Source: Bradyrhizobium sp. JYMT SZCCT0428 (GTDB taxonomy: Bacteria > Pseudomonadota > Alphaproteobacteria > Rhizobiales > Xanthobacteraceae). From it: 64,000 bases of DNA. Each line of letters begins with the position of its first letter. The first letter of the stretch is position 1. A program made the translations under genes and the position numbers. Under the pieces are notes generated by a model, which was given only the letters and a program-made list of their open reading frames with translations, was not told the DNA's origin and ran no database searches. Below are positions 17,843-27,979 of this stretch, one piece after another. Location: assembly GCF_018131075.1 (NCBI RefSeq), contig NZ_JAFCLS010000007.1, positions 1 through 64,000 on the forward strand, written 5' to 3'.

Positions 17843-18939
17843 CGGCTTCCAACAATGTGAAGCTGAAGCCCGGCGACACCATCGGAATTCTCGGCGGCGG
17901 GCAATTGGGCCGGATGCTGGCGATGGCCGCCGCGCGCCTCGGCCTCCGCTGCCAGGTGTTTTCACCGGACCCGGATTCGCCGGCCTTTGACGTGGTGCTG
18001 AACGCCACCTGCGCGGAATATGCCGATGTCGAGGCGCTCGAACTGTTCGCCAACGACGTCAACGTCATCACCTATGAATTCGAGAATGTGCCGGCCGCCA
18101 CCGCCATGGTGCTGGCGGCGCGCCGTCCGGTGCTGCCGGCCCAGAAGATCCTGGAGACCACGCAGGACCGGCTGGTCGAAAAGGATTTTGTGAAGCGCCT
18201 CGGTATCGGCACCGCCGACTATGCCGACGTGTCGTCGGTGGAAACCCTGCGGGCGGCGATCAAGAAGATCGGCCTGCCCGCCGTGATCAAGACCCGCCGC
18301 TTCGGCTATGACGGCAAGGGCCAGGCGATCATCCGCGACGGCGACGATCTCACCCGGGTCTGGGAAGACCTCGGCACCAAATCGGCGATCCTCGAGGCCT
18401 TCATTCCGTTCGAACGCGAGATCTCGGTGATCGCTGCGCGCTCGGTCGACGGCCAGGTCGAGAGTTTCGACGTCACCGAGAACGAGCACCGCGACCACAT
18501 CCTGAAAATCTCGCGCGCGCCGGCGCAGATATCGGATGCGCTGGCAGCGCAGGCACGCGGCATCGCCGAGCAGATCGCAACCGCGCTGAACTATGTCGGC
18601 GTGCTCGCGGTCGAAATGTTCGTGGTAGCGGAGAATGGCGGGCCGAAAGTGCTGGTCAACGAGATCGCGCCGCGGGTGCATAATTCCGGACACTGGACGC
18701 TCGACGGCGCCTCGATCTCGCAGTTCGAGCAGCACATCCGCGCCATCGCCGGTTGGCCGCTCGGCAAACCGGTCCGTCATGGCGAGGTCACCATGACGAA
18801 CCTGATCGGCGACGACATCCTCGGCTACGAGCAGTGGCTGACCGTTCCCGGCGCCACCGTGCACCTTTACGGCAAGGGCGCGCCGAAGCCGGGCCGCAAG
18901 ATGGGTCACGTCACCGAAGTGTCGCCGCGCAAGAAATAG
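17839..18939 (+). CDS. purK: 5-(carboxyamino)imidazole ribonucleotide synthase PurK
   Basis: 366 residues from a GTG that overlaps the purE stop. An ATP-grasp enzyme that makes N5-CAIR from AIR, bicarbonate and ATP. Visible blocks are the N-terminal [20 protein letters not shown], the ATP-grasp segment [12 protein letters not shown], the metal-binding [23 protein letters not shown] and the C-terminal [17 protein letters not shown]. Together with PurE it performs the two-step carboxylation of AIR. Confidence 0.97.
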   Translation: MTASNNVKLKPGDTIGILGGGQLGRMLAMAAARLGLRCQVFSPDPDSPAFDVVLNATCAEYADVEALELFANDVNVITYEFENVPAATAMVLAARRPVLPAQKILETTQDRLVEKDFVKRLGIGTADYADVSSVETLRAAIKKIGLPAVIKTRRFGYDGKGQAIIRDGDDLTRVWEDLGTKSAILEAFIPFEREISVIAARSVDGQVESFDVTENEHRDHILKISRAPAQISDALAAQARGIAEQIATALNYVGVLAVEMFVVAENGGPKVLVNEIAPRVHNSGHWTLDGASISQFEQHIRAIAGWPLGKPVRHGEVTMTNLIGDDILGYEQWLTVPGATVHLYGKGAPKPGRKMGHVTEVSPRKK

Positions 18940-18940
18940 C

Positions 18941-18982
18941 CGCAAGCCCGCATCACGCAGGCTTGCGTCACGCAGGTTTGCG
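18941..18982. repeat. Short tandem and inverted repeats between purK and aqpZ
   Basis: CGCAAGCC (18941-18948) pairs with GGCTTGCG (18960-18967). A 15-base unit, TCACGCAGGCTTGCG, is repeated in tandem with one change (18953-18967 and 18968-18982). The hairpin lies between two converging genes and could help end transcription, but there is no T-run. Confidence 0.6.
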
Positions 18983-19705
18983 CTAGGCCGACTTGCGACC
19001 CTCGACGACGCCGGAGGGCTCCTCGCTGAGCCAGCGATAGATCACCCCGCCCAGCACGCCGCCGATCAGCGGCGCCACCCAGAACAGCCAGAGCTGCGCC
19101 AGCGCCCATCCGCCGACGAACAGCGCGGGCCCGGTGCTGCGCGCCGGATTCACCGAGGTGTTGGTGACGGGAATGCTGACGAGGTGGATCATGACCAGCG
19201 CCAATCCGATCGCCAGCGGTGCAAAGCCCGCCGGCGCCTTGCCATGGGTCGCGCCCATGATGATGAACAGGAACATCATGGTCATGACCACCTCGGTGAT
19301 GAAGCAGGCAACCATGCTGTATTTGCCGGGCGAATGCGCGTCATAGCCATTCGACGCAAAACCCTTGGTGACGTCGAAACCGGCAGCGCCGCTTGCGATC
19401 ACATAAAGCAGCGCCGCCGCCGCAACGGCGCCGATCACCTGCGCGATGATGTAGGGCGCGATTTGCCCGGTTGGAAAGCGCCCGCCGGCCGCAAGCCCCA
19501 CCGTGACGGCCGGATTGAGATGGCAACCGGATACATGGCCGATCGCGTAGGCCATGGTGACGACGCTCAGTCCGAACGCAAAGGACACCCCGACCAGTCC
19601 GATACCCACCTGCGGAAAGGCGGCGGCGATGACGGCGCTGCCGCATCCCGCAAATGTCAGCCAGAACGTGCCGATGGCCTCGGCGGCATATTTCTTCGTA
19701 TCCAT
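18983..19705 (-). CDS. aqpZ: Aquaporin Z
   Basis: 240 residues with six membrane helices and both NPA half-helices (HLNPAVTVG near residue 64 and [13 protein letters not shown] in the second half). The residues around them ([24 protein letters not shown]) match water-selective AqpZ rather than glycerol facilitators. The ATG at 19705 follows GGGGAGA; a longer frame upstream lacks any site. It converges with purK. Confidence 0.95.
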   Translation of the reverse strand: MDTKKYAAEAIGTFWLTFAGCGSAVIAAAFPQVGIGLVGVSFAFGLSVVTMAYAIGHVSGCHLNPAVTVGLAAGGRFPTGQIAPYIIAQVIGAVAAAALLYVIASGAAGFDVTKGFASNGYDAHSPGKYSMVACFITEVVMTMMFLFIIMGATHGKAPAGFAPLAIGLALVMIHLVSIPVTNTSVNPARSTGPALFVGGWALAQLWLFWVAPLIGGVLGGVIYRWLSEEPSGVVEGRKSA

Positions 19706-19967
19706 GGTTGTCTCCCCAGATTGTTGCTGCCGGGTTGCTGAAAACTCCGGGAACAGCCCCGATCTGGGCACATAACTTCCCAAATCAGGGCCGAACAGCG
19801 TCAGATTTGCCGCATTTCATGGCTTAACTTGGTCCGGCTGTTCGCTTCACAGGTGGACATCCCAGGTTTTGTCTGGTAAATGCCCGCCTTCAGGTTAAGG
19901 GCTAGGCCTTTCGCCAGCTCTTCGCTTTACCAGAATTCCTATCCGATCAATTGAAAGAGGATGCCGC

Positions 19968-20276
19968 GTGCAGGTTCTCGTCCGCGATAACAATGTCGAT
20001 CAAGCCCTCAAGGCGCTGAAGAAGAAGATGCAGCGCGAGGGTATCTTCCGCGAGATGAAGCTCCGCGGCCATTACGAAAAGCCCTCCGAGAAGAAGGCCC
20101 GTGAAAAGGCCGAAGCCGTGCGCCGCGCGCGCAAGCTGGCTCGCAAGAAGCTGCAGCGCGAAGGCCTGCTGCCGATGAAGCCGAAGCCGGTGTTCGGTGC
20201 TGGCCCCGGTGGCGACCGTGGTGGTCCCGGTGGCGGTCGTGGCGGCCCCGGTGCAGGTCCGCGCGGACCGCGCTGA
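19968..20276 (+). CDS. rpsU: 30S ribosomal protein bS21
   Basis: 102 residues from a GTG at 19968 preceded by AAAGAGG. The core ([20 protein letters not shown], then [21 protein letters not shown]) is bS21. The C-terminal tail of about 30 residues is Gly/Pro/Arg-rich ([20 protein letters not shown]), an extension found in rhizobia and absent from E. coli. An intrinsic terminator follows. Confidence 0.97.
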   Translation: MQVLVRDNNVDQALKALKKKMQREGIFREMKLRGHYEKPSEKKAREKAEAVRRARKLARKKLQREGLLPMKPKPVFGAGPGGDRGGPGGGRGGPGAGPRGPR

Positions 20277-20299
20277 ACGACCGAGCAGATTTGAATTGG

Positions 20300-20330
20300 A
20301 AAGCGCGGGCCTCGGCCTGCGCTTTTTTTC
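20300..20330 (+). terminator. Intrinsic terminator after rpsU
   Basis: A stem of AGCGCGGGCC and GGCCTGCGCT with a two-base loop and one G-U pair, followed by TTTTTTTC. It ends the monocistronic rpsU transcript. Confidence 0.88.
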
Positions 20331-20447
20331 TTTGGGTTTTTTCTTTGGGTTTTTTGTTTGTCGATCCGAGGGCCTGACGGGTTCGCTCCGCCGGTTGCGG
20401 CTATTTTGACCGATGCATTTTACGGCGTGCCGGGCTACCTATGCGCC

Positions 20448-21104
20448 ATGAACGCGCGAGCATTCCGCCATAAGGCCATTCCGGCCTCCCGTTCGTTTTC
20501 TCGTGGCGTGCGCCGTACGGCCGTACTTGCTGCGCTGTTGACGATGCCGCTTGGGGGCTGCTCGTTCGATCTGGGATCGTGGGGTGCGGACGGCCCAAAG
20601 CCGCAGCCCGTGGCGCAGAAACCGACCGACAATATCAGCGCGCGTAGCGTCAGCGACTCGCAAGGCTATGCCACCCGCGGCCAGGTGCTCGCCAAGTCCG
20701 GCAAGAACGAAGAGGCGCTGGCGGAATTCGATCGCGCCCTCGCACTCGATCCGTACAACGTCCAGGCGCTCTACGGCCGCGGCCTGATCTATCAAGGAGA
20801 GAAACAGTACCAGCAGGCGATCGAGGATTTCACCGCCGCCAACGGCCTGACGCCGCAAAAGGTCGAACCGTTGCTCGGCCGCGCAACAAGCTATCTCGCG
20901 ATCGACAAGGCCAAGGAAGCCGCCGCCGACCTCGACGAGGCGGTGCAGGCCGATCCCAACAGCGCACCGGCGTGGTCAGCCCGCGGGCAGGCCTATGAAC
21001 GGCTTGGCGACAAGGCCAAGGCGGCCGCTTCCTATGGCCGTGCCATTGCAATCCGCCCCAAGGACGAAGCCGCACGCAGCGGCCTGGCCCGCACCGGCGG
21101 GTAG
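20448..21104 (+). CDS. TPR lipoprotein (NlpI-like)
   Basis: 218 residues. A long basic start (RAFRHKAIPASRSFSRGVRR) leads into a hydrophobic stretch ending in the lipobox LGGC, with Cys at residue 38. A linker and four TPR units follow (from about residue 78: YATRGQVLAKSGKNEEALAE and similar). It should be lipid-anchored in the envelope and act as an adaptor for other proteins, like NlpI. Partners are unknown. Confidence 0.85.
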   Translation: MNARAFRHKAIPASRSFSRGVRRTAVLAALLTMPLGGCSFDLGSWGADGPKPQPVAQKPTDNISARSVSDSQGYATRGQVLAKSGKNEEALAEFDRALALDPYNVQALYGRGLIYQGEKQYQQAIEDFTAANGLTPQKVEPLLGRATSYLAIDKAKEAAADLDEAVQADPNSAPAWSARGQAYERLGDKAKAAASYGRAIAIRPKDEAARSGLARTGG

Positions 21105-21191
21105 ACGCAAAATCGCGAAAACAACCCCATGCAAAGTAGAAGCCCCGGTCGCGGCCTGCGTCCGGGGCACGAGAAGACACGATCTTAAGGA

Positions 21192-22181
21192 TTATTTCGG
21201 CAGGACCGCGTGGAACAACGACTTCGCCGTCGACAGTACGTCTTCGGCTACAGCCGTGCTGCGCTCGCGCACCGACGGCTCCGGCACATCGGCCCGCAAA
21301 TCAAGCGGGCGCGAAACCGGGATTTCGGCCGGCGGCGTCGGACGGCGCGGATCGACAGACGCATTGGCCGCGTAAGGCGGCCTGCCCTGATCGAAGGTCT
21401 CCCCTCCTGAAGGCGTCGAGACCGAGATCGGCGGCGGCAACGGGCGAAGCGCCGGCGCGGCCGCGACCCGCGGCGTCTCGCTTCGTGGCATCTCGATCCG
21501 CGGGGTCTCGATCCGCGGAGTCTCGACTCGCTGAGCTTCGGGGGTGCGCACCACTTCGCCTGCACGCGGCGAACCATCATTGTTGACCCGCAGACGCTCG
21601 ATTGCAGCGCGCGCGAGGTCGTTGGCGTCGCGGCGGTCATCCGGCACAACAGCGGTTTCGACCGGCGGCGCGGCAACAGGTGCCGGCGGCGCGGCCGCGA
21701 CGGCCGGCGCCACGGGCTGCACCGGTGACGGCAGCACGACCCTGATCTTTTCCTTTTCGCGTTCGCGCGGCGCGGCGCGGGTGGCGCGCGGTTCAACCGG
21801 AACGCTTGCGGTCTCGGCCGGCACGTCGGCGGGCTTCGCGTCAGCCTTTACATCAGGCTTCACGTCCGCCTTCACATCAGCTTTGGCTTCAACCTTCTCG
21901 ACCACCGCCGGCCGTTCGGCCGCGGTCTTCTCGAGGAGAGCTTTTTCGGAAATGCCCTTGGCCCTGACGCCCGCCGTCGGCGGGTTGCCGGTTTCAGTGG
22001 CCTTGGTATCAGTGGCCTTGGCTGGAGCTTTGGGGTCGGCAGCCGATACGGCGGCGGCGACAGGGGCGTCCGCGCCCGGCCTGGTGACGATGTAATGGTT
22101 GACGATGTAAGCCCCGATGACGGTCGCTGCCACCGAAGGCAGGATGTCGATCGTGAATTTCGAAATATACTTCTTCAGCAT
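21192..22181 (-). CDS. Pro/Ala-rich single-pass membrane protein, function unknown
   Basis: 329 residues. A short basic start and one membrane helix (about residues 10-32, FTIDILPSVAATVIGAYIVN) are followed by a long low-complexity region. That region contains ADVK-type repeats and a five-residue ETPRI repeat. A short conserved-looking C terminus follows (STAVAEDVLSTAKSLFHAVLPK). The ATG at 22181 follows GGGGAG. No domain is recognised. The layout resembles envelope-spanning or scaffold proteins, but no role can be assigned. Confidence 0.75.
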   Translation of the reverse strand: MLKKYISKFTIDILPSVAATVIGAYIVNHYIVTRPGADAPVAAAVSAADPKAPAKATDTKATETGNPPTAGVRAKGISEKALLEKTAAERPAVVEKVEAKADVKADVKPDVKADAKPADVPAETASVPVEPRATRAAPREREKEKIRVVLPSPVQPVAPAVAAAPPAPVAAPPVETAVVPDDRRDANDLARAAIERLRVNNDGSPRAGEVVRTPEAQRVETPRIETPRIEMPRSETPRVAAAPALRPLPPPISVSTPSGGETFDQGRPPYAANASVDPRRPTPPAEIPVSRPLDLRADVPEPSVRERSTAVAEDVLSTAKSLFHAVLPK

Positions 22182-22411
22182 GCCGGCCACTCCCCGCGGC
22201 CAATTTGATGGGGGAACTTCTGGGCATATTGAGGGATCAACTAAGACGGATCGGTGGCAATTGTGCAGATCCTCATGAGGTTCCGTTTCTACCGCTCTAA
22301 GGCGACCCCACCGGGCCCTTGTTGCGGGACGTTCCGGGAGCCGCACTATTAACGGCTTGTCAGGACCTGCGGCCGAAATGGGTCGGTTGCGGTGCTGCCG
22401 ATAACGGACGG

Positions 22412-22696
22412 TCAGGGCTTCAGCTCGACCTCCAGGAACACGATCTCGGTTGCCGTTTCGTTGAGCACGTCGTGCTCGACGCCCGCCTTTCGGAAATAGG
22501 ATTTACCGACGGCGAGCTGCGCCTTCGAGCGTTCGCCGTTCGGCGCCACGATGGTCATTTCGCCCGATGTCACCGGCACGATGACGTAGTCCATCCCGTG
22601 GGTGTGGTGGCCGGTGGCGCTGCCCGGCGCCAGCCGCCACTCGGTGACGCGAACTTCCGGGGTGTCGACCTGAACGTCTGACGTGGCGCTGAGCAT
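22412..22696 (-). CDS. Small cupin-domain protein
   Basis: 94 residues forming a single cupin barrel. The metal-binding motif 1 His pair is in GHHTHGMDYVIVP and motif 2 is in GKSYFRKAGVEHDVLN. Single-domain cupins of this kind act as metal-dependent enzymes or ligand sensors, and the substrate cannot be deduced. The gene begins 31 bases after the antiporter gene on the same strand and is probably co-transcribed with it. Confidence 0.85.
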   Translation of the reverse strand: MLSATSDVQVDTPEVRVTEWRLAPGSATGHHTHGMDYVIVPVTSGEMTIVAPNGERSKAQLAVGKSYFRKAGVEHDVLNETATEIVFLEVELKP

Positions 22697-22727
22697 TTTG
22701 GATGAACTCCAGGGAACGACAAGGGAA

Positions 22728-23825
22728 CTACGGCACGAATACCATGAACAGGAATACGGCGAACACCACCATGTGGACCAGCCCGAACAGGATATTGGTG
22801 CGACCGGTGCCGAAGGTGAGCATGCTGAGGACGAAGGTCAGCACCAGCAGCACCATCTCCTGCGTATTGAGCCCAAGCACCAATTGCTTGTCGAGCGTGT
22901 AAGCGGCGACGGCGACGGCGGGAATCGTCAGCCCGATGGTCGCCAGCGACGAGCCGAGCGCCAGATTGATGCTTTTCTGCAGGTCGTTCTTGCGGGCGGC
23001 AGAAATGGCGGCGACGCTTTCCGGCAGCAGGATCAGCAACGCCACCAGCACGCCCGCGAAGGCCGGCGGCGCGCCGATGCTGGCAATCGCGATATCGACC
23101 ACAGCTGAGAATTTCTTGGCCAGCAGCACCACCGCCAGCAGCGAGACCAGCAGCAGCGCGATGCTCAGCGCCAGCATCCGGTTCGACAGCAGCGATCCGT
23201 CCGCCGCATCGCCTGTGGCATCGTTGATGAAATAATCGCGATGCCGGATGGTCTGGGTATAAAGAAAAACGCAATAAAGTACGAGTGTGACGACGCTGAC
23301 AAAGCCGAGCTGGGCGGCCGAATAGAACGGCCCCGGCGCCGTCAACGTGTAGTTGGGCATGATCAGCGTGATGGTCGCCATCACGAACAGCACGCTGAGA
23401 TACAGGTTGGCCCCGGAGACCTGAAAATCCTGCTCGCGATAGCGCAGCCCGCCGATGAAGATGCAGATGCCGACGAGGCCGTTGCACACGATCATCACCA
23501 CCGCAAACACCGTGTCGCGCGCCAGCGCCGGCACCGGCTTTTCGCCGAGCATGATGGTCGCAATCAGCGCGACCTCGATGATGGTGACCGCCAGCGTCAA
23601 CAACAGCGTGCCGTAGGGCTCGCCGATCCGTTCCGCGATCACCTCCGCGTGATGCACGGCGGCAAACACCGTGCCAAACAGGATCGCCAGCAGCAGCGCC
23701 GCAAACAGCAACCCGCCGGCCGTCGGTGTGAACGTCAGCCCGAGCGCGGTGGCGACCACGAACAGCGCCATCGCCAAGGCGGGGAAAATCCACGACGATT
23801 TCGGCATCGGGCCGTGCGCGCTCAT
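22728..23825 (-). CDS. Calcium/proton antiporter, ChaA-like (CaCA family)
   Basis: 365 residues with about eleven membrane helices. The two family repeats are visible: HHAEVIAERIGEPYGTLLL followed by TIIEVALIATIM in the first half, and LPESVAAISAARKNDLQKS followed by LALGSSLATIGLTIP in the second. The acidic residues sit where CaCA exchangers bind cation. It should export Ca2+ (or Na+/K+) in exchange for protons at the inner membrane. It is first in a small unit with the cupin gene. Confidence 0.87.
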   Translation of the reverse strand: MSAHGPMPKSSWIFPALAMALFVVATALGLTFTPTAGGLLFAALLLAILFGTVFAAVHHAEVIAERIGEPYGTLLLTLAVTIIEVALIATIMLGEKPVPALARDTVFAVVMIVCNGLVGICIFIGGLRYREQDFQVSGANLYLSVLFVMATITLIMPNYTLTAPGPFYSAAQLGFVSVVTLVLYCVFLYTQTIRHRDYFINDATGDAADGSLLSNRMLALSIALLLVSLLAVVLLAKKFSAVVDIAIASIGAPPAFAGVLVALLILLPESVAAISAARKNDLQKSINLALGSSLATIGLTIPAVAVAAYTLDKQLVLGLNTQEMVLLVLTFVLSMLTFGTGRTNILFGLVHMVVFAVFLFMVFVP

Positions 23826-23882
23826 GCGATCAAAATCCTTGAAATCATTGCCGTCCGACTATGCAGTAAACAATCACCGCCG

Positions 23883-24689
23883 TCAGCCTTTTGCGGCATT
23901 GATGAATTTTCGCGCTGCTGCCGCCGCGCCGTATGCATCGAGATCGTTGTGGCCGCCGTCAGGGAACCTGACGAACGTCTTGGGCTCGTGCGCAAGCGCA
24001 AACAGACGCTCGCCAAATCGGATCGATATGGTGGGATCTCGCGCGCCGTGCAGGATCAGCATCGGGGCCTTCACCCCGGCGATGCGCCGGTCGGAATGGA
24101 ATGGATCTTTGATCGCCCAACGAACGGGGAAGATCGGAAATGCGGCAGCGCCAACGTCGGCAAGCGATGTATAGGGTGCCTCCAAAATGATCTTGCCGAT
24201 CGGATGCTCCGCCGCCAGCGCCACCGCGACGCCGGTGCCGAGCGAAAAACCCCAAGCCACGATCTTGTCCGCGCTGTATCGCGCCGCCGTGAAGGCATAG
24301 GCCGCGGCCGCATCCTGCAGCAAGCCGCGCTCGCTCGGGTGTCCGCTCGAGCCGGCATAGCCGCGATAGGACATCGCGACGACACCGGTACCGTCGGCAA
24401 TCAGCTCACGAAAGCGGCCGAAGAAGCCGGCGAGGAAATCGCCGTTGCCGTGGAAATAGAGAATGACGGGACGGCCGGGCCTGGCCGGAACGTGCCAGGC
24501 GATGACCTTCTCACCGTCCGCGGTGGCCAGCACATGCTCTTCGGCTTCCGGAAAACCGGCCGCCTGCGGCGAGATGCGCTCGGTGGTGGGAATCGGAAAC
24601 AGGAACGAGCGCTGCAAGAAGAAAAGCGCGGCAAGCCCGCAGGCATAACCGACCGAAACGACAATCAGCAGCCATTTCAGGACGGTCAT
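23883..24689 (-). CDS. Alpha/beta hydrolase with N-terminal membrane anchor (Bem46/ABHD-like)
   Basis: 268 residues with one N-terminal membrane helix (7-25). The nucleophile elbow GFSLGTG, the oxyanion segment YFHGNGDFLAG and the late HGARDPTISI and GGHNDLDAYG give the Ser-Asp-His triad. The Bem46/ABHD13-17 group includes serine hydrolases acting on lipids and acyl-proteins. The start lies 18 bases after the pntB stop on the same strand, so it is probably the last gene of the pnt operon. Confidence 0.85.
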   Translation of the reverse strand: MTVLKWLLIVVSVGYACGLAALFFLQRSFLFPIPTTERISPQAAGFPEAEEHVLATADGEKVIAWHVPARPGRPVILYFHGNGDFLAGFFGRFRELIADGTGVVAMSYRGYAGSSGHPSERGLLQDAAAAYAFTAARYSADKIVAWGFSLGTGVAVALAAEHPIGKIILEAPYTSLADVGAAAFPIFPVRWAIKDPFHSDRRIAGVKAPMLILHGARDPTISIRFGERLFALAHEPKTFVRFPDGGHNDLDAYGAAAAARKFINAAKG

Positions 24690-24707
24690 GACTTCCCGTG
24701 ATCGGAG

Positions 24708-26105
24708 TTACATCCCCTTGACGATGTTCTCGGTGACCTTCTTGGCGTCGCCGAGCAGCATCATGGTGTTGTCGCGATAGAACAAGGGATTATCGATGCC
24801 GGCATAGCCCGACGCCAGCGAGCGCTTGATGAACATCACGGTTCCGGCCTTCCAGACCTGCAGCACCGGCATGCCGTAGATCGGCGAGGTCTTGTCGTCC
24901 TCGGCCGCCGGATTGGTGACGTCGTTGGCGCCGATCACGAAGGCGATGTCGGCCTGGGCGAATTCGGAGTTGATATCCTCGAGTTCGAACACCTCGTCAT
25001 AGGGCACGTTGGCTTCGGCCAGCAGCACGTTCATGTGGCCGGGCATGCGGCCCGCGACCGGGTGGATGGCGTACTTCACCTCGACGCCTTCCTTCTTCAG
25101 CAGATCGCCCATTTCGCGCAGCGCATGCTGGGCCTGCGCCACCGCCATGCCGTAGCCGGGCACGATGATCACCTTCTGCGCGTTCTTCATGATGAAGGCC
25201 GCGTCGTCGGCGGAGCCGAGTTTGGCGGGCTTCTGCTCGCCACCGCCACCGCCGGCCGCCGCGGTCTCGCCGCCGAAGCCGCCGAGAATGACCGAGATGA
25301 AGGAACGGTTCATCGCGTGGCACATGATGTAGGACAGGATCGCGCCCGACGAGCCGACCAGCGCGCCGGTGATGATCAGCGCGGAATTGCCGAGCGTGAA
25401 GCCGATGCCGGCCGCGGCCCAGCCGGAATAGGAGTTCAGCATCGAGATCACGACCGGCATGTCGGCGCCGCCGATCGGAATGATCATGAGCACGCCGAGC
25501 ACCAGCGCGATGATCGTAATCAGCCAGAAGTCGAGCGCGCTGCCGGACCGCACCAGGCCGAAGATGAAGAACACCAGCGCCAGAGCCAGCGCGATGTTGA
25601 TGATGTGGCGCGCCGGCAGGATGATCGGCGCGCCGCTCATGCGGCCGGACAGCTTCAGGAACGCGATCACGGAGCCGGTGAAGGTCAGCGCACCGATCGC
25701 GACGCCGAGCGACATTTCGATCAGGCTCGCGGCGTGGATCTGCCCGGGCTTGCCGATGTCGAACGCTTCGGGCGCGTAGAACGCGCCGGCGGCCACCAGC
25801 ACCGCGGCCATACCGACCAGCGAGTGGAAGGCGGCGACCAGTTCCGGCATCGAGGTCATCGGCACCCGCCGCGCGATCACCGCACCGATGCCGCCGCCGA
25901 TGGCGATGCCGAGGATCACCAGCACCCAGGCGAGGCCGTCCGCCGGCGGATGACTGGCGAGCGTGGTCGCGACCGCGATCGCCATGCCGACCATGCCGAA
26001 CAGATTGCCCTGGCGGGACGATGCCGGACTGGACAAGCCGCGCAGTGACAGGATGAACAGCACACCCGCCACGAGATACAATAATGCAGCCAGATTGGCG
26101 TTCAT
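24708..26105 (-). CDS. pntB: NAD(P) transhydrogenase subunit beta
   Basis: 465 residues. The N-terminal half has eight or nine membrane helices of the proton channel. The C-terminal domain III binds NADP(H), with GYGMAVAQAQHALREM, then HPVAGRMPGHMNVLLAEANVPYD and GANDVTNPAA. With the two alpha-subunit proteins it couples proton entry to hydride transfer from NADH to NADP+. A Gly/Ala-rich linker (ETAAAGGGGGEQKPAK) joins the membrane part to domain III. Confidence 0.97.
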   Translation of the reverse strand: MNANLAALLYLVAGVLFILSLRGLSSPASSRQGNLFGMVGMAIAVATTLASHPPADGLAWVLVILGIAIGGGIGAVIARRVPMTSMPELVAAFHSLVGMAAVLVAAGAFYAPEAFDIGKPGQIHAASLIEMSLGVAIGALTFTGSVIAFLKLSGRMSGAPIILPARHIINIALALALVFFIFGLVRSGSALDFWLITIIALVLGVLMIIPIGGADMPVVISMLNSYSGWAAAGIGFTLGNSALIITGALVGSSGAILSYIMCHAMNRSFISVILGGFGGETAAAGGGGGEQKPAKLGSADDAAFIMKNAQKVIIVPGYGMAVAQAQHALREMGDLLKKEGVEVKYAIHPVAGRMPGHMNVLLAEANVPYDEVFELEDINSEFAQADIAFVIGANDVTNPAAEDDKTSPIYGMPVLQVWKAGTVMFIKRSLASGYAGIDNPLFYRDNTMMLLGDAKKVTENIVKGM

Positions 26106-26148
26106 CTCAGGTCCCCTATTGTCTTCGCCACCCCGAGGTGCACGCCGC

Positions 26149-26466
26149 TCACTTTACCTTCTTCTTGTACATCGCCAGCATGCGCTGGGTGACAAGGAAG
26201 CCGCCGAAGATATTCACGCAAGCGAAGATCAGCGCGATGAAGCCGAAGCCGCGCGCCCAGCCTGAGCCGCTCGAGATCATTGGAACGCCGACCGCGAGCA
26301 GCGCGCCGACCACGATCACCGACGAGATCGCGTTCGTCACCGACATCAGCGGCGTATGCAGCGCGGGGGTCACCGACCAGACCACGAAGTAGCCGACGAA
26401 AACGGCAAGGACGAAGATCGACAGCCGGAACACGAAGGGATCGACGGCCTGTGCAATATGATCCAT
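26149..26466 (-). CDS. pntAB: NAD(P) transhydrogenase subunit alpha part 2
   Basis: 105 residues with three membrane helices ([20 protein letters not shown] and two more). This corresponds to the membrane part of E. coli PntA, which in this and related bacteria is a separate protein. It sits between the other two subunits, 19 bases after the domain I gene. Confidence 0.95.
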   Translation of the reverse strand: MDHIAQAVDPFVFRLSIFVLAVFVGYFVVWSVTPALHTPLMSVTNAISSVIVVGALLAVGVPMISSGSGWARGFGFIALIFACVNIFGGFLVTQRMLAMYKKKVK

Positions 26467-26485
26467 GGCGGCTCTCCTGGGCTGG

Positions 26486-27610
26486 CTATTTAGGCTGGAA
26501 GTTCGGATGGATGACGGCGCCGTCTCTGGTCAGCGCCGTGGCCTTGACCAGTTCGTCTTCCCAATTGACCGCGAGCGCCTTGTTCGGCTTGTCGATCATG
26601 GTCTCGATGAAGGAAAACAGGTTGCGGGCGTACAGGCTCGAGGCGGACTGCGCGACGCGGCCCGCGACATTGGTGTAGCCGACGATCTTGACGCCATCGG
26701 CATCGACGATTTCGCCCGCCCTGGCGCCCTCGACATTGCCGCCGCGCTCAATCGCCAGATCGATCAGGACCGAGCCGGGCTTCATCGATCTGACCATGTC
26801 GGCGCTGACAAGCTTCGGCGCCGGGCGACCCGGGATCAGCGCGGTCGTGATGATAATGTCCTGCTTCTTGATGTGCTCAGCGGTCAGCGCGGCCTGCTTG
26901 GCCTGATACTCTTTCGACATTTCCTTGGCATAGCCGCCGGCGGTCTGGGCGTTCTTGAACTCCTCATCCTCGACCGCGAGGAATTTGGCGCCAAGACTTT
27001 CGACCTGCTCCTTGGTGGCGGGCCGCACGTCGGTCGCTGTGACGACGGCGCCAAGCCGTCGCGCGGTCGCGATCGCCTGCAGGCCGGCGACGCCGACGCC
27101 CATCACGAACACTTTTGCCGCGGGAACCGTGCCCGCTGCGGTCATCATCATGGGGAAAGCGCGGCCGAACGCCTCGGCGGCCTCGATCACCGCGCGGTAG
27201 CCGGCGAGGTTGGCCTGCGACGACAACACGTCCATCACCTGCGCGCGGGTGATGCGCGGCATCAATTCCATCGCGAAGGCCGATACGCCGGAGTCGGCGA
27301 TGATCTTGAGCGCCGCCTCGTTGCCGTAGGGGTCCATGATGGCGATGACCAGCGCGCCGCGCTTGTATTGGCCGAGTTCAGAGGCCTCCGGCCGCTTCAC
27401 CTTGATGATGATGTCGGCATCCTTCAGCGCGTCCGCGCTGATGGTGGCGCCGGCCGCGGTATATTCGGAATCCGGCAGGCCCGACTTGATGCCTGCTCCC
27501 GGCTCCACCACCACTTCCGCACCGATCGCCTTGAACTTCTTCACGGTGTCGGGGGAAGCAGCCACCCGCGGTTCGGACGGATCGATTTCCTTGGCAACGG
27601 CAATCTTCAT
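26486..27610 (-). CDS. pntAA: NAD(P) transhydrogenase subunit alpha part 1
   Basis: 374 residues, the soluble NAD(H)-binding domain I. It starts [23 protein letters not shown], related to alanine dehydrogenase. The Rossmann segment [22 protein letters not shown] and the mobile loop [13 protein letters not shown] are present. The ATG at 27610 follows GGAGG. It heads the pntAA-pntAB-pntB order. Confidence 0.96.
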   Translation of the reverse strand: MKIAVAKEIDPSEPRVAASPDTVKKFKAIGAEVVVEPGAGIKSGLPDSEYTAAGATISADALKDADIIIKVKRPEASELGQYKRGALVIAIMDPYGNEAALKIIADSGVSAFAMELMPRITRAQVMDVLSSQANLAGYRAVIEAAEAFGRAFPMMMTAAGTVPAAKVFVMGVGVAGLQAIATARRLGAVVTATDVRPATKEQVESLGAKFLAVEDEEFKNAQTAGGYAKEMSKEYQAKQAALTAEHIKKQDIIITTALIPGRPAPKLVSADMVRSMKPGSVLIDLAIERGGNVEGARAGEIVDADGVKIVGYTNVAGRVAQSASSLYARNLFSFIETMIDKPNKALAVNWEDELVKATALTRDGAVIHPNFQPK

Positions 27611-27746
27611 GGGGCCTCCGGCGGCGCGAGGGCGCGCGCGCAAGCAAACTAGCGTTATTTCCGCTTAGTTGGATACCGGTTTCATAACCGGGCAACGTGC
27701 AAATTTTTCTGGTCACCGCCGCCCGGGCGGTGCAGCCGGCAACGCA

Positions 27747-27899
27747 TCAGGTCAGGAAGTAGCCCATCAGGGCGACGATCACGACAACGGCCACGGTGCC
27801 GTATTTGACCAGCATGATGAACCCTTCATAGGTCTGCTCATGGGCCGGATAATCGTTGCCGTCAGCGGTCGTGTAGGCCACTTCGCTATGGTCTGCCAT
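27747..27899 (-). CDS. aa3-type cytochrome c oxidase subunit IV
   Basis: A 50-residue protein with an acidic N terminus (MADHSEVAYTTADGNDYPAH) and one C-terminal membrane helix (MLVKYGTVAVVVIVALMGYF). This is the layout of the bacterial COX4_pro_2 family, the small fourth subunit of aa3 oxidase. It lies 136 bases upstream of pntAA on the same strand. Confidence 0.88.
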   Translation of the reverse strand: MADHSEVAYTTADGNDYPAHEQTYEGFIMLVKYGTVAVVVIVALMGYFLT

Positions 27900-27979
27900 C
27901 GGTATCCCCAGTCAATCCACGATCTGGCGTGCAATTACCGCAAAGCCGCCAGCAGGGCAACGGGACAAAGCCTATCGGG

